A stretch of 64,000 nucleotides of DNA. It comes from Aminobacter sp. AP02. GTDB lineage: Bacteria > Pseudomonadota > Alphaproteobacteria > Rhizobiales > Rhizobiaceae. Positions 53,988 through 62,532 of the stretch are shown one piece after another; position 1 is the stretch's first letter, and each line of letters starts with the position of its first letter. The stretch spans positions 16,431 to 80,430 of the forward strand of contig NZ_QGGX01000021.1 of the NCBI RefSeq assembly GCF_003148805.1, in the 5' to 3' direction. The position numbers and the translations under genes were made by a program. The notes beneath the pieces are model-generated. The model was given only the letters and a program-made list of their open reading frames with translations, searched no databases and was not told the origin of the DNA.

Positions 53988-54701
53988 CTAGCCTGGTCTC
54001 AGCAGCGAGCCCGCGATCGCATACACCCGGCTCGTGCCGATCATGTAGGCGGTCGGCGCGCCATCGCGAAACATGCCCTTGTAGGCACGATCGAGCACGT
54101 TGAGCGAGCCGGTGAACGAGCCGAAAGCCGGCATCACCAGCCGCGCGCCGTCGCCGGCAAAACAACGCCGCCTGACCGACCGCCCGCGCTGGACGATGCG
54201 CGCGCAAGGATGCAGATGCCCCGCAACCTCGCCCTCGGCATGGCCTTTCGACGGCTCATGGCGGAACACCAGGCCGCCAACCGCCAATTCCTGAACGGTC
54301 TCGCCGGGCAGATCATCGGGTGCGTCGGGATCGTGGTTGCCCGCGACCCAGAACCAGTCGCGGCCCTTCATCATGCCGATCAGGCTGTCGCGGAACGGGT
54401 CCGGCAAGCGTGCAGCACCTTCGCCATCATGGAAGCTGTCGCCAAGGCTGACGATGGTCTTCGGCGCATAGTCCTCGACGACGGACGCGAGCCGCAGAAG
54501 CGTCGCCGCCGTGTCGTAGGGCGGGATCAGGCGGCCGCGGCGGGCAAAGGAAGAACCCTTCTCGAGATGCAGGTCCGAGACGACGAGCAGGTCGAGCTCG
54601 GGGAAATGCAGCGCCCCGCGCTGGTCGCAGACAGCACGCACGCCAGCGATTGCGATCGCTTCGCAGCCGTCCCTGACCAGATCCCGCGCGGCTATGTTCA
54701 T
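53988..54701 (-). CDS. pdeM: Ligase-associated DNA repair metallophosphoesterase PdeM
   Basis: The 237-residue calcineurin-like phosphoesterase has all metal motifs in order: LLVVSDLHLEKGSSFARRG (D-x-H), IVSLGDSFHDGEGAARL (G-D), FWVAGNHDPD (G-N-H-D) and a later H (VAGHLHPCAR). PdeM is one of the four proteins that co-occur with the ATP-dependent ligase in bacterial DNA damage response clusters. Its start overlaps the helicase stop by 4 bases, so it is translated with it. Substrate not known. Confidence 0.9.
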   Translation of the reverse strand: MNIAARDLVRDGCEAIAIAGVRAVCDQRGALHFPELDLLVVSDLHLEKGSSFARRGRLIPPYDTAATLLRLASVVEDYAPKTIVSLGDSFHDGEGAARLPDPFRDSLIGMMKGRDWFWVAGNHDPDAPDDLPGETVQELAVGGLVFRHEPSKGHAEGEVAGHLHPCARIVQRGRSVRRRCFAGDGARLVMPAFGSFTGSLNVLDRAYKGMFRDGAPTAYMIGTSRVYAIAGSLLRPG

Positions 54702-57241
54702 GCTCTTCCCATTGCCTCTTCGATCAGGTCCGCCGCTTCGAGCAGCAGCGTATCGTTGGCCTCGCCATTGACCGGCTCCCTGCCGATTTCCAGCATCACC
54801 GGCACCGCCAGCGGCGAAATCTGGTCGAGCATCTTATGGACGATTCGTCCGCGAACACGCGAGAGCATTTCGGCCAGCCTCCTGACATCGAGCAGTCCGC
54901 TGGCAGCGTCCGCCCGCGTCGCCTTGAGCAGGATGTGGTCGGGCTCATGGCTGCGCAAGACGTCATAAATGAGGTCGGCCGAAACCGTGACCTGCCGGCC
55001 GCTCTTTTCCTGGCCGGGAAAGCGCTTTTCGATCAAGCCGGAAATCACCGCGCAATTGCGGAAGGTGCGCTTGAGCAGCCAGCTGTCGGCCAGCCATGCC
55101 TCAAGGTCGTCGCCCAGCATGTCCTCGTCGAATAGCTCGGCGAGCGATGGCTTCCTCGCCCTGAACATCGCGCCCAGATCGCCGAGCGCCCAGATGGCCA
55201 ACGAATAGTCGGTGGCGACAAAACCAAGTGGCCGCGCACCGGCTCGCTCCAGCCGCCTGGTCAGCAACATGCCAAGCGTCTGATGTGCCAGCCGGCCTTC
55301 GAAGGGATAGACCACCATGTAGTGGCGCTCGCCGCGCGGAAATGTCTCGATCAAGAGGTCCCCGCGCTTTGGCAGGATCGATTTCATCTGCTGCATGCGC
55401 AGCCAGTCCGACACCTGCTCGGGCAGCGCTTTCCAGCGCTTTGGGTCCGCAAGCATGCCGCGCACCTGCTCGGCGAGATAGGTCGACAGCGGAAACTTGC
55501 CACCGGCGTAAGAGGGCACCAGCACGTTGCCGCCACCGCCTGATGAAACGTAGCACTCGTTTTCGCGGATGCCTTCGAAGCGCAGCACCTTGCCGGCGAA
55601 GATGAACATCTCGCCGATCGACAGTGTTTCGACGAAATACTCCTCGATCTTGCCGAGGACCGGGCCACCGCGCAGCGCAAGCGACTGAGCGCTTCCAGCA
55701 CCCGATTTGCCCTTGGCGCGGGTGAAGCGAACATTCAGCATCGGCGCTTCGATGATGGTGCCGACGTTGAGCCGGTACTGCTGGGTAATGCGGGGGTTCG
55801 AAACGCGCCAGGTACCATCCTTGGTCAGGCGAATGCGGGCGTAGCGCTCATAGCTGCGCAGCGCATAGCCGCCGGTGGCGACAAAATCGACGACGCGGTC
55901 GAAGGTATCGCGATCAAGCGCGGCATAAGGAGCAGCCCCCCTCACCTCGTCGAACAGGTCATCGGCGCGGAAAGGCGCACCACAAGCGCAACCCAGCACA
56001 TGCTGCGCCAGGACATCGAGCGCGCCCTCGATGAGCGGCGGGGTGTCCTGCGCGCCGAGATAGTTGGCCTCGAGTGCCGCCCGGCATTCCAGCACCTCGA
56101 AGCGATTGGCTGGCACGAGGATCGCCCGGCTTGGCTCGTCCATGCGGTGGTTGGCGCGGCCGATACGCTGGGCCAGCCGGCTCGCGCCCTTCGGTGCGCC
56201 GACATGGATGACGAGATCGACATCGCCCCAGTCGATACCGAGATCGAGCGTCGAGGTCGCCACCACGGCACGCAACGCATTGTCTGCCATGGCCTTTTCG
56301 ACGCGGCGGCGCTGGCCGACGTCGAGCGAGCCGTGATGCAGTGCGATCGGCAGGCTGTCGTCGTTGACACGCCACAGCTCCTGAAACAACAGCTCGGCCT
56401 GGCTGCGCGTGTTGACGAACAGCAGGGTCGTGCGATGCTTGCGGATGGCCTCGTAGACGTCAGGAATGGCATAGCGCGCCGAATGGCCCGACCAAGGCAC
56501 GTGCTCTTCGGAATCGAGAATGGTGATCTCGGGCTTGGCGCCACCTGTTACCGTGATCAAATCGGCCATGTCGCCGGCAGGGTTCTGGTTGACCAGCCAG
56601 CGCCGCAACTCATCCGGCTGGGCCACCGTCGCCGACAGACCGATCGCCTGGAGGCCGGGGACGAAGGCGCGCAGCCGCGCCAGCCCGAGCGACAGCAGGT
56701 GGCCTCGCTTGGATGTGACCAGTGAGTGCAACTCGTCGAGCACGATGTAGCGCAGGTCGGAAAAGAACCGCTCGGCATCGGAGGAGGCGATCAGCAGCGC
56801 CAGCTGTTCCGGTGTCGTCAGCAGTATCTCGGGCGGCGAAAGCTTTTGTCGCGTGCGCTTGTGGGCCGGCGTGTCTCCGGTACGCGTTTCCATCGTGATT
56901 GGCAGGCCGATCTCGGTCACCGGCTTGCCCAGATTGCGCTCGATATCGACGGCCAGTGCCTTGAGCGGCGAGATGTAGAGAGTATGCACGCCACGCTGCG
57001 CCTCGCCCGGCCGCTTCTTCGGCCGGATGGCGAGGTCGGTCAGCGCGGGCAGGAAGCCGGCCAGGGTCTTGCCGGCACCCGTGGGGGCAATCAACAGCAC
57101 CGAATTGCCCTGCTGAGCACTGGCCAGCAAGTCGAGCTGATGCGCGCGCGGCGACCAGCCGCGCTCGGCGAACCATCGCACGAATGGTTCAGGCAGCAGG
57201 GCGGCAGTCGAATTCGGCTCCAGTCGCGCTTGGCTCGTCAC
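54698..57241 (-). CDS. Ligase-associated DEXH-box helicase (Lhr family)
   Basis: The 847-residue SF2 helicase has Walker A APTGAGKTLAGFLPAL (near residue 55), the Walker B box as VLDELHSLV, SAT motif GLSATVAQPDELRRW and motif VI IGRANHRMDEPSRAIL, followed by the long Lhr C-terminal region. It belongs to the ligase-associated DNA damage response group, thought to unwind damaged DNA. It lies upstream of pdeM on the same strand. The matching exonuclease and ligase lie 1.3 kb away in the opposite direction. Confidence 0.92.
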   Translation of the reverse strand: MTSQARLEPNSTAALLPEPFVRWFAERGWSPRAHQLDLLASAQQGNSVLLIAPTGAGKTLAGFLPALTDLAIRPKKRPGEAQRGVHTLYISPLKALAVDIERNLGKPVTEIGLPITMETRTGDTPAHKRTRQKLSPPEILLTTPEQLALLIASSDAERFFSDLRYIVLDELHSLVTSKRGHLLSLGLARLRAFVPGLQAIGLSATVAQPDELRRWLVNQNPAGDMADLITVTGGAKPEITILDSEEHVPWSGHSARYAIPDVYEAIRKHRTTLLFVNTRSQAELLFQELWRVNDDSLPIALHHGSLDVGQRRRVEKAMADNALRAVVATSTLDLGIDWGDVDLVIHVGAPKGASRLAQRIGRANHRMDEPSRAILVPANRFEVLECRAALEANYLGAQDTPPLIEGALDVLAQHVLGCACGAPFRADDLFDEVRGAAPYAALDRDTFDRVVDFVATGGYALRSYERYARIRLTKDGTWRVSNPRITQQYRLNVGTIIEAPMLNVRFTRAKGKSGAGSAQSLALRGGPVLGKIEEYFVETLSIGEMFIFAGKVLRFEGIRENECYVSSGGGGNVLVPSYAGGKFPLSTYLAEQVRGMLADPKRWKALPEQVSDWLRMQQMKSILPKRGDLLIETFPRGERHYMVVYPFEGRLAHQTLGMLLTRRLERAGARPLGFVATDYSLAIWALGDLGAMFRARKPSLAELFDEDMLGDDLEAWLADSWLLKRTFRNCAVISGLIEKRFPGQEKSGRQVTVSADLIYDVLRSHEPDHILLKATRADAASGLLDVRRLAEMLSRVRGRIVHKMLDQISPLAVPVMLEIGREPVNGEANDTLLLEAADLIEEAMGRA

Positions 57242-57413
57242 GCCACAGACCTAACGCGCGCGCACCCCCGCGCCAAGCGGAATCTGGAACAAAAAGGGAT
57301 CAAGGAGACGGCATCGAACAAGCCTTGGGGTGCAAAGGAATGAGGCCTTCCCGACTTGCATCTCTTCCTACACCGCTTCACATGGTGGAAACTGTACAAT
57401 CGAGCCAGACACC

Positions 57414-57584
57414 ATGACCGACACAGCCTCCCACGAAGCCCGCATCACCGAGCTGGAAAAACTCGTCCGCGAGCTTCAGGCGCAAATCGAGCAGCTGCAA
57501 AAGCAGGCGGGCATAACCGAAAAGTCCACGGAAAAGCCGCTGCGCTCGCGCGGCATGTTCGGCAGCCCGAGCAGCAGCCGCTAG
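57414..57584 (+). CDS. Small coiled-coil protein (SlyX-like size and pattern)
   Basis: The 56-residue protein MTDTASHEARITELEKLVRELQAQIEQLQKQ... has a clean heptad pattern over residues 9-31 and a short basic, Ser-rich tail. It resembles SlyX-type short coiled-coil proteins in size and N-terminus, but the match is weak. The ATG at 57414 is chosen because the coiled coil starts right after it. Its last 4 bases overlap the end of the convergent methyltransferase gene. Function unknown. Confidence 0.55.
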   Translation: MTDTASHEARITELEKLVRELQAQIEQLQKQAGITEKSTEKPLRSRGMFGSPSSSR

Positions 57585-58492
57585 GCCGCCCTCTCCGTCA
57601 CCACGATCAGCCCTTCGACCGGCTCGCGGCGGTCCTGCCTGATCACGGCGCGCTCCAGCGACACCAGCCTCAGACCGGCGGCCGCAATCAGCCCGTGCAC
57701 ATAGGCTTCGGAATGGGCATAGCGGCGCGAGGCCTGCAACTCAAAGGCGCCCTCGCCCGCGAACCGCTCGACCGAAAAGGCAAACAGCCCACCCGGCGCC
57801 AGCATTTTCATGACGCTCGCAAACACCCGGTCGAGGCCACCGAGATACATGAACACGTCGGCGGCGGTGACAAGGTCTGCTGCCTCGCCCGCAAATTCCA
57901 ATTCCTGCAGGTCGGCCTTTTCAAGCCTGTCATAGACGCCCTTATCGCGCGCCTTGCGCAGCATCTCGGCCGAGATGTCGTAGCCGTCGAGCCGCTTCGC
58001 CGCGGACCGCAACTTCACGCCCATCAGGCCGGTGCCGCAGCCGAGATCGATCGCATGGTCGAAATGCGTCCGACCGGTTGCGGCAATCGCCGCCGTCAGC
58101 AGCTCTGGCACGCGGTAGTGCAAGGTCTCGACCAGCGCGTGGTCGAACTTGTCGGCATACTGGTCGAACAAGGTCTCGACAAAGGCACTCGGCGGGCTTT
58201 CGCTCGCAGGGGCAGCACCGATCAGCTGCAGCTTGAGCGCAGCCCCTGGCCGATCCGCTGGTTCGAGCTTCAGCGACATACGCCAGGCCTCGGCTGCGGC
58301 GTCGAGCGCACCGGCGGCTTCCTGCATCTCGCCGAGGCGAAACCAGCCCATCGCCCATTTCGGTGCGATTTCGAGCGCACCCAGCATCAGCTCGGCGGCG
58401 GCTGCGTGCTCGCCCGAACCGAACAGCATTTCGGCATAGTCCGCCCGCCGGTCGGCAAGCAGGTCGTTGGAAGAGAGCTGCAACAGCGTCAA
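57581..58492 (-). CDS. TPR-containing class I SAM methyltransferase
   Basis: The 303-residue protein starts with about two TPR-like helical repeats (DYAEMLFGSGEHAAAAELMLGALEIAPKWAMGWFRLGEMQEAAGALDAAAEAW). The methyltransferase domain has SAM motif I HAIDLGCGTGLMGVKLR, the acidic end of strand 2 in LDGYDISAEML, and VTAADVFMYLGGLDRVFASVMKMLAPGGLF. The substrate is unknown. It sits between the two halves of the ligase-associated repair cluster, 84 bases from the exonuclease start and divergent from it. Confidence 0.8.
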   Translation of the reverse strand: MTLLQLSSNDLLADRRADYAEMLFGSGEHAAAAELMLGALEIAPKWAMGWFRLGEMQEAAGALDAAAEAWRMSLKLEPADRPGAALKLQLIGAAPASESPPSAFVETLFDQYADKFDHALVETLHYRVPELLTAAIAATGRTHFDHAIDLGCGTGLMGVKLRSAAKRLDGYDISAEMLRKARDKGVYDRLEKADLQELEFAGEAADLVTAADVFMYLGGLDRVFASVMKMLAPGGLFAFSVERFAGEGAFELQASRRYAHSEAYVHGLIAAAGLRLVSLERAVIRQDRREPVEGLIVVTERAA

Positions 58493-58576
58493 GCGCGGGA
58501 TCCATAAAGAGGAGAGTGGCGCGCATTACTGCCAAAGCGGCCTTCCACGCAAGCGCCAAATGCCTATCTTGAAACA

Positions 58577-59587
58577 ATGCGCGCCAGCGACCTGCTTCAT
58601 CCTCGCCCCGAGGGGCTTTATTGCCCGCCCGGCGATTTCTACATCGACCCGGTGCGCGCGGTGGATCGCGCGCTCATCACCCATGGCCATTCCGACCATG
58701 CCCGCCCCGGCCATGCCAAGGTGCTGGCGACGCAACAGACGCTCGACATCATGGCCATCCGCTGCGGGCCGGGCTTTGCCGGGACGACCCAGGCGATGGC
58801 GTTCGGCGAGAAGCTTCAACTCGGCGACGTCAGGATCTCGTTCCATCCCGCCGGCCATGTGCTCGGCTCGGCGCAGATCGCGGTCGAGCACAACGGCCTG
58901 CGCATCGTTGCCTCGGGCGACTACAAGCGCAGCGCGGATCCCACCTGCGCGCCGTTCGAGGTCGTGCCTTGCGACGTCTTCATATCGGAGGCGACCTTTG
59001 CGCTGCCGGTGTTCCGTCATCCCGACGCTGCGGTCGAGATCGCCCGCTTGCTCAAATCGGTGCACCAGTTTCCCGAGCGTGCCCATCTCGTCGGCGCCTA
59101 TGCACTTGGCAAGGCACAGCGCGTCATGCGCCTGTTGCGCGACCAGGGCTACGACAAGCCGATCTACATTCACGGCGCTATTTCCCGGCTCAGCGACTAT
59201 TACGAGAGCCAGGGCGTGGCGCTCGGCGACCTGCAGCCGGCGACCGTCGAGGACGGCGACAAGCGCGATTTCGCCGGCGCGATCATCGTCGCACCCTCGT
59301 CGAGCTTCGCCGACCGCTGGGCGCGGCGTTTTCCCGATCCGCTCGCCTGCTTCGCCTCGGGCTGGATGCGCATCCGCCAGCGCGCAAAGCAAGGCGGCGT
59401 CGAGTTGCCGCTCATCATTTCCGACCATTCCGACTGGGACGAGCTGACCAAAACGATCAGGGATACCGGCGCCGGCGAAGTCTGGGTCACCCACGGCCGC
59501 GAGGAAGCGCTGGTGCGCTGGTGCGAACTCAACGGCATCGTCGCCCGGCCCTTGCACCTCGTCGGCTACGAGGACGAGGGGGACTGA
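58577..59587 (+). CDS. Ligase-associated DNA exonuclease (metallo-beta-lactamase fold)
   Basis: The 336-residue protein has the MBL zinc motif ITHGHSDHARPGH (H-x-H-x-D-H) near residue 34 and the SNM1/CPSF-type features FHPAGHVLGSAQIAVEHNGLRIVASGDYKR and DHSDWDELTKTI. It belongs to the exonuclease subfamily that accompanies an ATP-dependent DNA ligase. Its stop overlaps the ligase start (TGATG), so the two are co-translated. It probably trims DNA ends before ligation in the cytoplasm. Confidence 0.9.
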   Translation: MRASDLLHPRPEGLYCPPGDFYIDPVRAVDRALITHGHSDHARPGHAKVLATQQTLDIMAIRCGPGFAGTTQAMAFGEKLQLGDVRISFHPAGHVLGSAQIAVEHNGLRIVASGDYKRSADPTCAPFEVVPCDVFISEATFALPVFRHPDAAVEIARLLKSVHQFPERAHLVGAYALGKAQRVMRLLRDQGYDKPIYIHGAISRLSDYYESQGVALGDLQPATVEDGDKRDFAGAIIVAPSSSFADRWARRFPDPLACFASGWMRIRQRAKQGGVELPLIISDHSDWDELTKTIRDTGAGEVWVTHGREEALVRWCELNGIVARPLHLVGYEDEGD

Positions 59588-61185
59588 TGAACCGCTTCGC
59601 CGAGCTCCTCGACCGCCTCGTGCTGACGCCGTCGCGCAACGGCAAGCTCAAGCTCATCACCGACTATTTCCGCGAGGTCGAGGATCCCGACCGAGGGCTC
59701 GCGCTTGCCGCCCTGACCGGCGATCTCAACATCGCATCCGTCAAACCCGCCATGCTGCGCCAACTGGTGGCCGAGAGGATGGACCCGGTGCTTTTCGGCT
59801 ACTCCTACGACTATGTCGGCGACCTCGCCGAAACGGTCTCGCTGGTCTGGCCCGAGACGCCGGGGAGCCGGCCCAACCACGACATCACGCTTGCCGAGGT
59901 GGTCGAAAAGCTGCAATCGGCAAGCCGGTCGGACGGGCCGGCCGTGCTTGCCCGTCTCCTCGACCAATCAGGTGTGTCGGCCCGTTTCGCCATCATCAAG
60001 CTGGTCACCGGCGGCTTGCGTATCGGTGTGTCGGCCAGGCTCGCCAAGCAGGCGCTCGCCGATCTCGGCAAGGTCGAGGTATCTGAAATCGAGGAACTCT
60101 GGCACGGCCTTTCCGCCCCCTATGCCGAACTCTTCGCCTGGCTGGAAGGCCATGCACCGAAGCCGGAGAAGGCAGCCAAGGCGCTGTTCCGCCCGGTCAT
60201 GCTGTCCAATCCTGTCGGAGACGGCGACCTTGAGAAGCTCGCTCCCGCCGACTATGCCGCCGAGTGGAAATGGGACGGTATCCGGGTCCAGGCCGTGTCC
60301 GAGAGCGGTATCCGACGTCTCTATTCGCGCACCGGCGACGATGTGTCGGGTGCCTTTCCCGACGTCGTGGCGGCGATGAATTTCGACGCCGCACTCGACG
60401 GCGAACTCCTCGTCGGCTTGCCGGCTGAAGCCACCGGCACCTTCTCCGATCTGCAGCAGCGGCTCAACCGCAAGACCGTCTCGACCAAGATGCAGGCGCA
60501 ATATCCGGCCTTCGTACGCTGCTACGACCTGCTCCAGATCTACGGCGAGGACGTGCGCGCCCTGCCCTTCACCGCGCGGCGAAAGCGGCTCGAAGCTTTC
60601 ATCGCCACCCTTGATCCAGGCCGCTTCGACCTGTCGCCGCTGGTTCGGTTCGATGATTGGGCAGCACTCGAAGAGATGCGACGCGCTCCACCACACCCGA
60701 TCATCGAAGGCGTGATGCTGAAGCGGCTCGATTCGCCCTATCTCGCCGGTCGCCCCAAAGGTCCGTGGTTCAAGTGGAAGCGCGACCCGCACACGGTCGA
60801 CGCGGTGCTGATGTATGCCCAGCGCGGCCACGGCAAGCGATCGAGCTTTTATTCCGACTATACCTTCGGTGTCTGGTCGGGTGCCGAGGGCGCTGAGGAG
60901 CTGGTGCCGGTCGGCAAGGCCTATTTCGGCTTCACCGACGAGGAGCTGAAGCAGATCGACAAATATGTCCGCGACAACACCATCGAACGCTTTGGCCCCG
61001 TGCGCTCGGTGCGCGCCGACAGGAACAACGGGCTGGTTCTGGAAGTCGCCTTTGAAGGCCTCAACCGCTCGACGCGCCACAAATCCGGCGTCGCCATGCG
61101 CTTTCCCCGGATATCGCGCCTGCGCTGGGACAAGCCGTCGGCCGAGGCCGACCGCATCGAAACGCTGCGGGCGCTGCTGGACTAG
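59587..61185 (+). CDS. ATP-dependent DNA ligase (cisplatin damage response type)
   Basis: The 532-residue ligase has an N-terminal DNA-binding region, the adenylation motif with K228 (AAEWKWDGIRVQAVS; K-x-D-G), motif III FDAALDGELLVG, motif IV IEGVMLKRLDSPY, motif V GPWFKWKRDP and a C-terminal OB-fold. It belongs to the group named for cisplatin sensitivity of mutants and is the anchor of the ligase-associated repair cluster. It is distinct from the NAD-dependent replicative LigA. It overlaps the exonuclease gene by one base. Confidence 0.93.
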   Translation: MNRFAELLDRLVLTPSRNGKLKLITDYFREVEDPDRGLALAALTGDLNIASVKPAMLRQLVAERMDPVLFGYSYDYVGDLAETVSLVWPETPGSRPNHDITLAEVVEKLQSASRSDGPAVLARLLDQSGVSARFAIIKLVTGGLRIGVSARLAKQALADLGKVEVSEIEELWHGLSAPYAELFAWLEGHAPKPEKAAKALFRPVMLSNPVGDGDLEKLAPADYAAEWKWDGIRVQAVSESGIRRLYSRTGDDVSGAFPDVVAAMNFDAALDGELLVGLPAEATGTFSDLQQRLNRKTVSTKMQAQYPAFVRCYDLLQIYGEDVRALPFTARRKRLEAFIATLDPGRFDLSPLVRFDDWAALEEMRRAPPHPIIEGVMLKRLDSPYLAGRPKGPWFKWKRDPHTVDAVLMYAQRGHGKRSSFYSDYTFGVWSGAEGAEELVPVGKAYFGFTDEELKQIDKYVRDNTIERFGPVRSVRADRNNGLVLEVAFEGLNRSTRHKSGVAMRFPRISRLRWDKPSAEADRIETLRALLD

Positions 61186-61202
61186 GGGACCAGACCGGGC
61201 CC

Positions 61203-62303
61203 CTATTCGGTCACCGAGACCCGGATCTCGTAGATGTCGACCGCCTTGCCTTCCTTGGCGAAGTCCGAATTGATGGCGATGCTGCCGGCGGCACCCGGCT
61301 TCTTGTCGGGCACGTCCATCTCGAACAGATATTCGCCACGCTGATAGCTGACGATATAGCGCTTGCGGCCACAATCGCCGAGCTCGCCGAAATTGCAGTC
61401 GACGGCCATCTGCGTTTCCTTGCCGTCCTCGGCGCGGGCCACGATGTCGAAGACCGCATGCTTGCCCGCTATCTGTTCGAGCACGCCCTGGCCGACGTCG
61501 AAACTGACCGCCGATCCCGTCGTGCCCGAGCGAATGCGAAGGTAGCGGCCAGTGTCGTCCGTAGTGATTTCGGCCGTCGTGCCGCTCGGCACGCTGACGT
61601 CAGTCATGTCTGTTGGCGTGAACACGCTGATCCAGTTGCGTGCCTGATCAACATCGCCCGGGCGCGCCGGACCGACATTTGCGCCGTCAGGCGAAAAATC
61701 CTCGCTATCCAGCTGCTTCGGCGGATTGTGCACCGAAGTGTCGATCTCGGCCGCCGATTTGAACAGGTCGGTCTGCACCGCCCACCAGGCGCCGATGCCA
61801 CCCATGGCGAGCAGGGTCACCGCAAAAAACATCGCCGCGTAAGGACGCCGCCTTTCGCTGCGCGCGCTGGCGCGGTCGGCGGCACGCCGCTCGGCCCGGC
61901 TGCGCTTTTCGGTGATCTCGACCGGCGGAGCGCCAGGCAGGATCGTATCGGGCATGATGTCAGGCACGACCGGGGTCACGCCCTTTGCCGGCTTGCCGAT
62001 GGAGACGGACGGCGCCTTGGCCGCGCCGTTGCCGTTGAGCGAAACTTCCGGAGCCGAGGTCGCATTGGTCGCGCCGACCGATACCGCGGGGCCAGCCGGC
62101 ATGAACTCCGATTCTATGTCGGTGATCGTCGCTTGCAGCGCCTTGCGGCGGTTGATCGCTACCTCCACCGTCATGGCCGGGTTGTTCTTGAGCGCACGGT
62201 CAAGTGCCGCAAAAGCCGCGCGATAGACCTTTTCGCGAAACTCGCGGTTCTCGGGATCGCCTTTTTCAAAAGCGTTCCGGATCGCCTTTTCGATCGAATC
62301 CAA
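61203..62303 (-). CDS. Single-pass membrane protein of unknown function
   Basis: The 366-residue protein starts with a helical segment (LDSIEKAIRNAFEKGDPENREFREKVYRAAFAALDRALKNNPAMTVEVAINRRKALQATI), then a Pro/Ala-rich linker and a basic stretch (SRAERRAADRASARSERRRP). One membrane helix follows (YAAMFFAVTLLAMGGIGAWWAVQ), then a periplasmic beta-rich domain with a possible disulphide (VDCNFGELGDCGRK). The TTG start at 62303 has AGGA 7 bases upstream; the open frame continues 20 codons further. I do not recognise the family. It converges on the ligase gene. Confidence 0.65.
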   Translation of the reverse strand: MDSIEKAIRNAFEKGDPENREFREKVYRAAFAALDRALKNNPAMTVEVAINRRKALQATITDIESEFMPAGPAVSVGATNATSAPEVSLNGNGAAKAPSVSIGKPAKGVTPVVPDIMPDTILPGAPPVEITEKRSRAERRAADRASARSERRRPYAAMFFAVTLLAMGGIGAWWAVQTDLFKSAAEIDTSVHNPPKQLDSEDFSPDGANVGPARPGDVDQARNWISVFTPTDMTDVSVPSGTTAEITTDDTGRYLRIRSGTTGSAVSFDVGQGVLEQIAGKHAVFDIVARAEDGKETQMAVDCNFGELGDCGRKRYIVSYQRGEYLFEMDVPDKKPGAAGSIAINSDFAKEGKAVDIYEIRVSVTE

Positions 62304-62487
62304 TCGACATTCCTCGTAACGGCGCCTGTGTTGCCAGATGGTTAGCGGCAGAAAAGGCATCAATCAACGGCGCTGTTAGCGTTTTGTCGGCCAAAACTGG
62401 ATGCAATGTGCCTTGAGGTCGGCAAAACAAGCGCGGCAAGCTCTCAAGCCTGTACATTGTCGATCGCGCTCGATCTGCTATATGGAG

Positions 62488-62507
62488 TGACGTTTACGGA
62501 AACGTCA
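62488..62507 (+). promoter_or_regulatory. Second copy of the MerR/LiuR-like operator, before the nitronate monooxygenase
   Basis: TGACGTTT (62488-62495), spacer ACGG, AAACGTCA (62500-62507) share both arms and the spacer length with the operator at 46767-46798. It ends 25 bases before the GTG start. The match suggests that the same MerR regulator controls this gene. Confidence 0.75.
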
Positions 62508-62532
62508 AAATCGAGAACCGGGAGAGACAAGC

